Made by a program: the position numbers and the translations under genes. Below are positions 26,601-37,761 of a stretch of 64,000 nt of DNA, one piece after another. The notes beneath the pieces were generated by a model. The model was not told where the DNA came from and did no database searches. It saw only the letters and a program-made list of their open reading frames with translations. Each line of letters opens with the position of its first letter. Positions within the stretch are counted from its first letter, which is position 1. The stretch comes from Trichoplax sp. H2 (Eukaryota; Placozoa; Uniplacotomia; Trichoplacea), in the NCBI GenBank assembly GCA_003344405.1, contig NOWV01000003.1, positions 868,001 to 932,000 of the forward strand, in the 5' to 3' direction.

Positions 26601-29600
26601 GGGTACCAAATTTAGGCAAGAAGCGAGTTGATGAATATTCTCCCTCCTGAAATTACGACGTCAATGTCAGAAATTAAACTTTGTGAAGTATTAAATCAAT
26701 TTCAATGTTATAGAAATTGTTATGTAACTTACGGTAATTCACTTAAATATTTCATTATGGAATCTCTTGTATCAATACTTGCAACGTTATTTAAAGCGAG
26801 GTCGCGCAATTCAGGAAAATGTTTAAATACCATTCTCTATTATAATTAGTGACACAAAACTTATTAAAGCAAAGTTGCTTTAATTTTACAAATGCGCGTA
26901 ACCTCGCATTAAGGCTAGAGCAACCTTAATGGACATATTAGAACAACCTGAAGTGCTGTAATCTTATCATAATGGGCATCGGTAATATCATGATAAGACA
27001 ATGCCGTTCCGGCGTGATCGTTGATTTCAAAAGCAGCATAAAACTTCAATATTTCTAGTAACTGTTAATTAAGAAAAAAAAGTTTCAAGATATAGATAAT
27101 CCCTTTAAGTTTTAATAATTTTACATTATTGCAAGACAGGACCTGTGCAAAAAGTCTTCCTTCTTCTCTTTGAATCAGTCTTGATAGCTGACAGTTAACC
27201 TTAACGACAATAATATCGATTATAAGAAGTAATTTTTTTAATGGAACTCAAGGCTTTACGTATAATAAAAGCCCATGATAATAATAATAATCCAAAATAT
27301 CGTACCACGAAACCACAGCTATCCAATAGAGTATTAAAGAAACGTCGAGTTGGCAGCGCGGTCTACGTAAGACGTACAGTATTAGAGATTTACATAGACT
27401 AGTTAACTAATGCATTTTGCAGTTCATATCACTAACCTCGATATCGATGATGAACTCTAAGTATCTTTCACAATATTGAACTAAATCTGCTGATATCGGG
27501 CCTATTTGATAATCAACAGAATAACGGATCTATTATATATTATTCAGCTACATTTTCTTTAATTCATAATGATAAGTTTAGCCTCAACAGGTGAAGTTAT
27601 AAAGCAATACCTGTTTCAGGAATTTTAGCTAAAATATCGAGAAACTTGTGCATAGACTTCCACAAAAATTGTCTCTCCTTGTTAAGGCTAAAACAAATAT
27701 AACGATATCTAAATTATCGTACTAAATTATGACAACTTCCAAGGGCTTGTTACGTACACCAGTTGAGTTTCCTCATCCGCTTTGGAATAAGTTTTTTGAA
27801 TGGACTTTAGACGTTTCTTATACTTTGGGTTATGCTGTACTTCCTGTTCCACTCGACCCTAAATAATGGAGATAAACGAATATAGCTGCTCTATTTAAAT
27901 CTGTTATATACTGTATGTCTATATGCAATAAAATACAGAAGGTTATATTAAGGTTTTAACATCACTAGGTATTAATATCATTGATAACATTGCATCGACG
28001 CTTATCATCACTAACAGGTAGTAAACATGTCCAAATGGCAATAGATACCAGTCCTTGAATTTCTCGACGTATGATATCGCTTTCCTATTTAATATTCCAA
28101 TTATGGTAAGTAATTTCATATAGCAGATAAAAGCGATAAGCAGCCTAAAGTTATTGAACTTCTATTCATACATTTATTAAGTACTACTGACTAACCATAC
28201 TGTTGAAGCAGTGAATCAAGAATAAAAGTAGCACAGTCTGTTCTTTGATTGTAATTTTCTAAGATAAGTAAAGAAAAATGATTAAATTTTGAGAAAAATG
28301 AAAAAGAATGGGTTTTAGTCATGAACTATAGAGAAGTAAATAAAAAGCCAATGCTACCTCCCAATCATCTGTAGTTAGATTCATGATTTGACGAAACAGC
28401 GCTTGAAAATTTTCGGGTCGATTTCTCAAAAACTATTAACAAGTATTGAAGAAAATAAAAGCACCAATGACAGTCAAATGATACATAGTGAATTAAGAAT
28501 GGTCGTTTACCAGATACCCGATATGCTTGGCACGTTGCAAATATGAACTCAAACGTATAACAATCCCTACCTCCCACAATTGCACTCTCTCACGAAATTT
28601 CTCATTTATCATTACAGTAATGGATATGATATGGGATATCGAAGCCTAACAAATAGCCGTCGCATTAGCAATATAAATATAATGGTATCGATTATTAATA
28701 ATTAGGGCTAGAATCATAACATAAATATAAGATTTACTTAAGATACTAGACAGTCAAGTTACCTTTTGTGGATCATAGTGTGGCCACAAGTAATTTTCCA
28801 GGTACTGACTAAAACGAAAGAAAACTTTGAGTTTAATCCTATTACATTTTATAAATTGGTTATAGAAAAAGTAAAATTTCGCTATGCACAATCGCGAACT
28901 CACAATAATGCATTGAATGACAATTAGGTGGTACGAAATTAACACTATACTGTACCTAAATTCTAGCAACACCATGCGTCTAATGGAAAACCTAAATGAT
29001 AAGATAATTAAGCTGATTTTAGTACGAGCTAACATAGTTAAGATATAATATTATTCATATAGCAAAATGCTAGCTGGTTTAACAATTTGCATTTATCTCA
29101 CAGTAGATAAGGTAATGCCTATGATATATAAGATACTTTAACGATATAGAAATACTGTTACAGCTGCTGACAATGTTTACAATCATACTGCAGCATAGCT
29201 TTCAGTCGATGCTTTGGGTTAAATATTAATTTTACATTTACCAAATTTATCGACTCAATTAATATTCAGCATACTGTGCCAGGCGAATATTTACTTACTT
29301 GCTACCGAGCATTTCCTCTTTATAAATTTTCTCAATAATCTGTTAGAAAAAGAATACAGATATTGATTAAAATTTTTAACAATTACTTCAAATGAGACTA
29401 GGCAGTGCTTGCGGCCAGTTGTAGGCATTCCAGGCAGCATTGAGTAAATTAATTATCATTCGACTCGAAACACAATTACAAAAGAAATTTATAATTTCTT
29501 TATTAGCGAAAAATTGAGATGACTGTACCTCAGGGTCATAGGGAGCTTTTTCAGAGCTATGCGGTGCCCAATACTTGATAGCATACTATAATGAAGGAGT

Positions 29601-30083
29601 AATGAGATGGCTTTAGTTTATAATCAATATATAATCAATAATCCTCAAATTACACAAGAATAGTGTGATCTACAGTACAGTACTACATCGTAGTTCTGTA
29701 TTGAAAGACATGAAATGAACAAGAAATTGCAATAAGTTAAGGACAAGGTACGAACTTTACGCCACATATTGCGGTCCGCTAATTGATATTATGCAATTTT
29801 AATCGCAATTTAAGACCACTGAATCATAAGATCTCTATATAACCCTTTGCTTTACTGTGCTTTACCTCGGTTAAGACGTCATTTTGTATTTGCTGGACAG
29901 TAGGAGCAACGACGTGACCTTTCTTCAATATTTCACCTGTCTTTTGGCCTCTCTCGTTCTATAGTTAATTTTAAGATTAATACCGATAAAACACTGAAGA
30001 GTTATAATTATTATATAACTAGTATTATTGCTGCCATCTTGGATATTATTTTACTCTACCCGTTTTACTTGATTAGACTTCAT
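20693..30083 (-). CDS. AQR: RNA helicase Aquarius, intron-binding spliceosomal protein (AQR)
   Basis: SF1 helicase of the intron-binding complex, present in activated and catalytic spliceosomes and coupling splicing to box C/D snoRNP assembly. Many exons. The first three are 30083-30060, 29958-29866 ([13 protein letters not shown]) and 29585-29529 (KYWAPH), followed by [18 protein letters not shown] near 28975-28763. Later landmarks: FSGWARMAQ about 25845-25800, [21 protein letters not shown] about 25325-25260 (split by nothing visible), [10 protein letters not shown] about 24935, [15 protein letters not shown] about 24790-24740, Walker [10 protein letters not shown] about 23985-23955, DEAD-box-like [15 protein letters not shown] about 22535-22490, and [20 protein letters not shown] with SLFQNC about 21390-21280. 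The C-terminal exon is acidic and stops at 20693. Helicase motifs I, II and VI are intact. The start (MKSNQVKR) is chosen for an in-frame GT donor joining the conserved N-terminus. Some short middle exons were not resolved, so total length is not stated. Confidence 0.93.
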
Positions 30084-31378
30084 TTTGCTTCACTGCCACC
30101 TGATACGTAGACCTGACGTTGAAATCCCGTCACTGAAGTAAAGGAAGATATTGTACAATGCACATAAGTGATCCAGTACAGTACAGTACAGTACAGTACG
30201 CTCGAGACCCTGTACTACAGTACAGTGTACTGTACACTGTACAGTACTACTGGCACTGTCAATGCTAAAATTCCCGCCGTCTCTAACTACAGTATATTCG
30301 TTACGGAAGTGATAGTGGTATAATATCTAGTGCATGATGGTGTGTACCAGTGCTCCATACAATCCTATTTGTAAAGTACACTGTACAGTACTCTACTGTA
30401 TGGTATGGCTTTCGAAATACTGTAACAGTACAGTACAGTATAGTCACGGCGTGCCTTAGTACTGACGACAGATAGACAGACATCGTATTCCTTTTCCTTA
30501 GCTACTCATCATACGCGAAGTACACTACAGTATAACGAACGTCAGTTTCTACCATGGACTACTAGATGTACAGTACAGTACTGTACACTCAGTGTACAGT
30601 ATGTGCATCTAGTAATTTATGGTTCTACTAGTTATTACTAATCTGGATATCAAGCTACCACGTACTTCTATTAGTACAGTACAGTAAAAAACTCTCCACT
30701 AGCAGTCTCATAGCCAAAGAGGTAAGAGGTTTTTCTTTTACCTCTCTGCTCATAGCTAACACCGTATTATTCCATGCTTACGAGCAAAAATATTAGATGT
30801 AGTATTAATTCGTTGGTATACGACATCATATTAACACAACAATCAATATGTTTTCATCTGTTGGCATGACCCATATTATTACACGCCACTGCTTAATGAT
30901 ATTTTTAATGTTCAAAGATTGTTGAATTGTAATCCATTGGTAAGGGGATAAGGGCTACATCAGAAATAAATCACCAATAATATTAGTACTGTACGTACAC
31001 TGTAAGGTATTTACTTGTCCTTAATAACCCTGACTATACCCAAATATTGTATAGAATACGGGTAAACTTTCACACCACCACAACTTTTGGATCGAAGTTG
31101 TATTACTATGATTATAATTGAGTAATCGATATCTGAGCGCTTTGTGGTATTTGGGAATTAGTTACGATAGAAACGTGATCTACTATGCTTATATTATATA
31201 CTCGTAAACATACAGCATTATGCCAGAATGTGAAGATATGGTGTATCAGAATTAAAAAATAACATTATTGCGCCAATTTTAGAATATATATTTATTAAGC
31301 AGATCCTTATACATAGCTCTATTAACAATAAATTCGACCAATTTGATGGGTTTGCTTTATACTGTATGAATAGTGATT
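30084..31378. promoter_or_regulatory. AQR upstream region with palindromic arrays
   Basis: About 1.3 kb between the AQR start and the AHSA1 stop. It has three dense TACAG/CTGTA clusters (30174-30248, 30375-30443, 30567-30602) and a small one at 30673-30687. No exon was seen. Confidence 0.5.
30174..30687. repeat. TACAG/CTGTA palindromic pentamer clusters upstream of AQR
   Basis: Runs of period-5 TACAG change into the complementary CTGTA orientation, giving overlapping palindromes. They occupy the first 600 bases upstream of the AQR start codon. Confidence 0.85.
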
Positions 31379-34300
31379 TTAATAAATTCTAGATCCGTAA
31401 CCGAATGTATCTTTCATACTTTGCCAGTAATACCTTTTCCATCCCTCTCTTGTTCGATCGATATCGGTTGCTGGTATACCTGATTGAACCAAATTTAATT
31501 TTGTACAATCGTCTTCCTGAGTAATGCTAATAGTAACTTTAGAGAAATGTCCTAAAACAGCCAAAAAATAAGACATGTAAATCGCTCAATAACTTCATGT
31601 ATACAATTACTAAAATTAGCCAGACATTGCTTTTATCTTGATATTCGTTGTATAGAAGTAAGGCTTTACTTACCTTCAGGCCAAGACTTAAAACGCCATG
31701 TCTGTACAATTTTCGAATGAGGAGTCTAATTAACAAAATAATGAATGTATATCATCAGGACAAATAAAAAATTTTCCAAGAACAGGAGCGTTTTCGAGTT
31801 ATTGATCCGTTATGTCATAAGACACATGTATATATAATAATACTGAAACAAAAAACTATACCAGTTCTAGGAATTTGCCAGTTATATTTCCATCTAGTAG
31901 AGAAAATGTACCACCTTCCTTAGAATCAACCATTGACTCACTGCGCATAAAGGCGGAAACTCTCTAAAATATCCCAAATGCACAATGCATGAACATACAG
32001 GCCGAAAAACTAACGCAAAATATCAAGACTTCTTATGCAATTTAACAGCAATTTAGATGAAATTGCAGCTCCTACTTGTTCAGTTATTAGGGTCATAAAT
32101 AATTCTTCCGCAGTTGTTTTAAATTCATCCTTCATTGTTAATTTCATTGTGTCAATCTTATCTTTGGATGAACTCGTATCGCTTCCAGTTGATGTACTAT
32201 CCTTAGGCTAAAAACAAAAATTTGATATGTTTAAGGTCTGCAATAGCCATGAACTATCTTGCAAATTAAAAGGTATCTTTAATAGGAAAATTTTTTAAGC
32301 TAAAAATTAAACATGTATAAGTAGTACCTTCGATGAGGTCTTATTTGATGAACTTGCAGAAGATGGCTTATGAGATGGACTAGTCTTGCTAGAAGAGCCA
32401 GATTTTCCAGACGTTGGAAGTATTAGTCCTCGAGAGAATTCTATAGGAATATTACGCAATATAAGTAAATTTTTCTCGAATGATATACATAAGTAACATA
32501 GAAATGACATATGAATAACCTTCTTTCAGCTTTTTAATGTATTCACGAATTTTTTCTCTTATCATCACGATTCCATATTTCTCTACGATGTTTCGTAGTG
32601 TCTTGGATGCCTCGTCTCTTGTTTGGGTGGTTACCGTTATCTATTCGTTGTTAATTAAGCACAAAATTACTCAAAATTTCTTTTATTCTTGAAGCAAATA
32701 TGTTTGTTATAAACTTACGGTACTATACGAATTAGAGTAGATTTTAGGCTAAAGTTTATAAACATTAATTAACCAAACAATAAAATATCAAGTTATTGTA
32801 AACTAACATCAATTTCGTCTACGTCGTACTCTTCACCAAAATTGTCGATGGAAATTTTTCCATTAATTTCATCGTCATCATCTTTAAGTTTTCCTAGTAG
32901 TATAACGAGAATATGAATTTAGAACATTAATGATACTGTACATCGAATAGCACTGGTAGGATACTGCAAAATTATTTACACTCCATTGTTGGTCTATCTT
33001 TAGTTTCGAATTTTAGTAGTAGAGTACGCGTATATCAACAATACGAATTTAGCACCTTGATGATATATTAGATAACGCAGGTAAATAATGTGATAGTATT
33101 TGTATTCCATTATTAATCGGTCTTTAGTTTCGAATAATAAACGCTATAGTATCAGACATAATTGTAAGTTATACTATAAGTAGGAAAAACTAAAATTGAG
33201 AAATTATGAATTGTTCCAATATTAAAAATAATTTATTCAAAATAACTTATTTTCTCCAATAAGTCCAAAATGCTAAAAATTTTAAAGTTGGTAACTATAG
33301 TAATATAATTTTCGAGCTCTATAGCTGAAACATGATTTTGGTGGATGAAAATTAATGAATGCTATTAGTACATGAGATAGAAATCTCTCTGTGAGCGTTA
33401 AAAGTGTACCTAATGACAGTTGAATAAGGATTACTGCTCTAGATACAGATACATACAATCAATTCCTAATTCTTAATAAGTTTATAGGCCAATATTTATT
33501 TCTCCAAGAATACCAGTATTTAAATGTAAAAATATACAGTATATATGCTTTTTAATATATGGGCACCAGAGTCACAATTTTAATATAAAAGTATTACCTT
33601 TCCATTCGATTTTCAATTGCCAATCATAGAGAGTAATAAGTTTTGCTTTACGGTTACTAGTTTGCGAATACAACGTAATAAATACGAATTAATTAACGGT
33701 AAAAACATTATGCGTATCAATTAATAAAGAAAGCAAGAAGAAAGAGACTTGCATTACACTTGCTTACCTAACGGTAGCATCGCCATCAGCACTGAGAATC
33801 TTCGTCGTAATACAGTTACCTAATCACGTGAAAAATACGTCCAATTTTAAAATGAATGTAAATAAATTACAATCGAGGATGAATTATGAATATGCACAAA
33901 GTCAAAAGATAATTATTTTACAACACTGCATGGTAACATAGTAAATTCTACGATATGCATAGTTATGTGAGACTACTGCAGCTTAAAGCAAAGCTAGAAT
34001 AGCTGCTGAATTTCGATGATGATGTGGTACTATATAACATATATATATATTTAATCAGCATTACCTTCTACGGTTTCAAATTTTAAGTCTAAAAATAGTT
34101 CCTCAAATATTCCTTTTGACCATTTAGAGGCATCTTTCTCACTCCTATTTATACATAAGATCATTTCAATATATATATATATAATCAGAAACGTGTTATT
34201 TTATTCACTTTATCTGACGAAAGTACATTAAGTTCGTATGGATCATTACTACAGTTAACAGCATGCCATGCGTGAAAGGTATTGTATTTTTTTTTTATTT

Positions 34301-34871
34301 TTGATACTAGAGATCTAGATCTAGATACACTGCTTTTCAGAACTAGCTGCACACACGTAGGGGATAAGTAGATAAAATTTTTCACTCCGCTACCTGCATT
34401 ACGTATACAATATTTTCTAAGATAAGATAAACTAACGACTTCGGAAGTTAGAATTGAATGGAAATGCATTAACGAGATGCACGCTATACTGTATTGTACA
34501 CTAGTGTACAGTGTACTGCAGTAACACGGGAATAGGCACCTTACTGTATGCCATCACCACGTACAGTAGTGTACATATTGTAAGTTTGATCAGCCGCACT
34601 ATCCGTCTCACAGATATCATTAATGAATACAATAATAATAAGTAATATATTTAAGCGATACACGATTGTAGTCGGCAGAATTGACATCATTTTCATCGCA
34701 ACTAACTCATGATAATATTCGACTAAGTTAAAAGTAGCTTGGAAACGACGTGAGCTGGGATTGCAGAATTCGTGTAGTAATCAATTCTTACCAATGCCAG
34801 TTGTTCACATTAGTTGCATCATCTCTTTCTTCAACTATCCACCTCGGATCACCCTGTCCCCACTTCGCCAT
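31379..34871 (-). CDS. AHSA1: Activator of Hsp90 ATPase (AHSA1 / Aha1)
   Basis: Cochaperone that stimulates Hsp90 ATP hydrolysis in the cytosol. Exon 1 is 34871-34792 and carries the near-invariant MAKWGQGDPRWIVEER. It is followed by 34144-34065 (NNWHW joins SEKDASKWSKG), 33819-33768, 33656-33598 (NRKAKLITLYDWQLKIEWKG), a KLKDDDD..ISIDNFG exon at about 32895-32809, PKIYSNSYST, and TRDEASKTLRNIVEKYG. A Ser/Lys-rich linker follows (about 32430-32330), then the C-terminal AHSA1 domain with TWRFKSWPEG-type, ITQEDDCTKLNL and GWKRYYWQSMKDTFGYGSR blocks, stopping at 31379. Both domains are present. The gene is head-to-head with the COX7A gene. One intron contains a decayed tandem duplication (32905-33140). 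Confidence 0.94.
32905..33140. repeat. Diverged tandem duplication in an AHSA1 intron
   Basis: Two segments of about 110 bases resemble one another with substitutions and small gaps. Each runs from a GAATTTAG-type start, through an ATTCCATT/CTCCATT block, to a shared TTTAGTTTCGAAT block. Confidence 0.6.
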
Positions 34872-35438
34872 GCCTTATCTTTTAGGTTTTTCTATGTTAA
34901 TATATGTTTATCGTCAAACTTAGGACCTGATCTACTCAAGCCACAGTATGTGAGATAAAAGTTTGAGAAATTTACTATCAATGGCAATGTGATTCAAAGT
35001 GTTGAACAGGGTCACTTAACGACCAAGATTGTGTGTGATCACCTAAGGAGTCCGTGACAATTATAGTACATTGCACCGTACTGTACGGCTTACGTGTACA
35101 GTACACAATAAAGAACTGTACAGTACAAAGTCTACTGTACAGACTTTGTTTTGTAGAGTACTTTACACTGTGCAGAATTCTAGAACTATCTATCATTGAT
35201 CCTCGTTACTTGGCGTCCACACGTCCGTTAGTCCAGAACATCGACAGCCGACAGGCTGCGTCGTCCAGTCCACTCGGATTGTAACGTATTTTATTGAATT
35301 AATTAATAAGTTGATTTTATATTTTCCTAGCCTAGAGACAGGCTAGAGTACAGTACACGAACGTTCTAAATTAAAGGAACTAGGAAATCTTAGTACTCAG
35401 GAGATTTGGAATCGTAGCTTGCATACGTGTTTCTGACT
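34872..35438. promoter_or_regulatory. Divergent promoter region, AHSA1 / COX7A
   Basis: 567 bases separate the two start codons, so both promoters must lie here (or in first introns). It contains palindromic arrays at about 35078-35105 and 35116-35151, plus a short one near 35347. Confidence 0.6.
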
Positions 35439-36718
35439 ATGGATTCTGTTAAGCAAAGCTATAAGCAACAAATCGCTTTGGATGGATACAAAGCCGAGGG
35501 TGGTTTCCTAAGCTCTTGGGTTTTTCGAAAAAATAACACGAGACGTTTTCAGCGAGTATTTCAGGTTAGTGATGCTGATCACAGTACTGTATTAGCAAAA
35601 CTGTTATTTAAACATCTTTGCACGATAAGGTAGCGTGGCTTATTACCTGAGCTTTTCATAAATTCATTTAATTCACGGTAACTTTACCTTTTAAATACTC
35701 TATTGCATTAGCACTAGCACACGCACGTACTGTACACTCGTACAATAACAGTATGTTGTGGTCAAAACCCGAATTTGGCCAATCGGGTTTTGACCACAAC
35801 TTCTACAAATAACAGTATACGTACTTTACTGTACAGTCTGTAATATGTAATACGTTTTTGTAGTTCGTCTTATGAGATAACTTGTTGGATAATGCTCTGT
35901 GTGTACGTTTAGGCTTTTAGTATCGACCACATAACATGACTTCGGATTACGTAAATATAAAACCATCAGTATAATCGAAGTGTTTATTCTTATAACTAGC
36001 AACATCCAGAATTGCCGGTATATTTAAAAGGAAAAAATGACCGCTTGGTGTTCAGGTATGATAAAAGTGCTCATCACAACAAATTTTTGCTGTGCTGAAG
36101 CTATATCAGTAGATAAAGTCCAAGATATATTTTTACCGCTTATTTGATCTGGATTTTCCAATTATACACGGGAAATCTTACTTTACCCGTACAGTTAATA
36201 TAACTTAATAACAGATTGACAGTACAGTATCGTAGATCTCTCGTCGATATTGTATTTATTGTGCAATGTGCATGTCAATAACCCAGGAATAAGAAATACT
36301 GATACTTTTGATCTTCGATAAATGATTTACATCAAGCTACTATTAACGCGCAGCATAGCAAGTAAGCGGGCTACTAGTTATTGTGCTGTGTATATGCTGT
36401 AAGTACACCGCGTATTTCTAATGGTACTGAAAGGAGTTACAGCGTTAGTATACACATAACAAATTTGTAATGCATTTACGAAGTGTAGTCTCAATCAGAG
36501 TCCGCAATGATGCATTAACCAGTGCATCACGGTTATACACTAAGCATTCATTCCTACTTTGTATCAGAATATTTTTACGCAATATATAATGATGTCCAAT
36601 ATTTCTATTCCTATAATCTAGAGGTATCTTAGGATTTGCAATACTCGCCGGATGTTTGAGCTTGTTTAACATTTATGGCCTGGCAACTAAAAAATTCTCT
36701 GATAAACGAAATGCATAA
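35439..36718 (+). CDS. Cytochrome c oxidase subunit 7A family protein
   Basis: Small single-span inner-membrane subunit of complex IV, or of a respiratory supercomplex if of the COX7A2L/SCAF1 type. Three exons, 35439-35564, 36000-36055 and 36622-36718, are in exact phase and encode 92 aa. Seen: a basic N-terminus, FQRVFQ, then HPELPVYLKGKNDRLVFR, then a hydrophobic segment (ILGFAILAGCLSLFNIYGL) and a short basic tail. The family pattern is FQ..(V/I)P(V/L)YLK..(D)..(L/Y)R followed by one membrane helix. Family members usually have an LYRxTM junction; here it is VFRGIL, so this copy is divergent. Exon 2 uses the acceptor ending at 35999; the later AG at 36009 would break the frame. Intron 1 contains an 18-bp perfect inverted repeat. 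Confidence 0.82.
35755..35800. repeat. Perfect 18-bp inverted repeat with 10-base loop
   Basis: The left arm starts GTTGTGGTCAAAACC at 35755-35772 and the exact reverse complement occupies 35783-35800. The loop contains TTGGCCAA. It lies in intron 1 of the COX7A-family gene and is flanked by CTGTA arrays on both sides. Confidence 0.95.
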
Positions 36719-37761
36719 CGATCAAGTTATAAAGCGATTATTATAAAAAGATAGCAGATTAGACTATGAAAGCAGAATCCGCTTAACTATAACACTAGAA
36801 TAATTGAGTTGTACGAACGTATTATATTGTCTACTCAATTATTATATTAAAATTCTTATATTTTTAATTTGATTTATGCTTTATTTCGGCACTGCTTTCT
36901 ATGCAAGTGAGATACGGCTTCTTCTGTTTCTTATCATGATATAAAACTTGATGTGCGTGTGAAAGTAAAATTCTTGCTTTGATACTGTATGCAAATGTCT
37001 TTCGTAGATTAGCATCACCCAAATTTTGGTATTCAAAGGAAGACAGTAACTCAGCAACAATTGTCTACGGGTATACGCGTATGTGCGGAGTGAGTGAGTG
37101 ACTTCTCATATTGTAATGGGTCATACCTGGTTCCATTATTTCAGTGATAAAAATTTTCGTGGGTAATTATAGCACTTGTACTTCAGTGATTAGATATTTA
37201 GTACAGCAGTGCTAGTAGAAATCTGTATGTAAAATGTGACGAAATACCATAAGTTGTGAGAGTTTACGCACCGATTGAATCTTAGCAGACTTAACTATCA
37301 TTCCTAAAATTGAAGCGAGTGTGACGTAAGCCGCAGGTATGATATGTAAATATCAAATGGGAATGGGTTATAGAATGATACGTTAATAGTACAGTAAATA
37401 ATCATGAACAGATCTGTTTACAAGAAGTTAAAACCTAGTTCTAGATCAACGAGAAGTTATCTTGGTTTAATGTACTTCAAAGCTTGTATACAGTCTACAA
37501 TCCTTTTCGATAGTTCTTAAATTATTATAATAAAAGGATATCAAGTAATAAGAACACTGTCCATATGATAGACAACAAAGTTTACGTTGATACCGAATAG
37601 AAAATCACAAATTCTACGAAACTTTACATAAAAATGAACATATCCCACAATATATTTACGTATATGCAAATATTTTAGAAACAATTGAACGAAAAGGAAC
37701 AGATTCTACAATTGATGTGTCAATACAGTAATCTTTAGACAAAGATCACAACTATAACAAT
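36719..37761. other. Convergent 3' region, COX7A / PSMD11
   Basis: About 1.04 kb between two stop codons. I see no further exon. A short ORF near 37007-37110 lacks family similarity. Confidence 0.5.

Noticed and set aside
30174-30248. Period-5 repeats considered as a CRISPR array or a telomere-like repeat
   Set aside because: There are no regular spacers, both orientations alternate, and copies are scattered through the window.
36445-36672. Minus-strand 75-aa ORF
   Set aside because: Overlaps COX7A exon 3 in antisense and has no family pattern.
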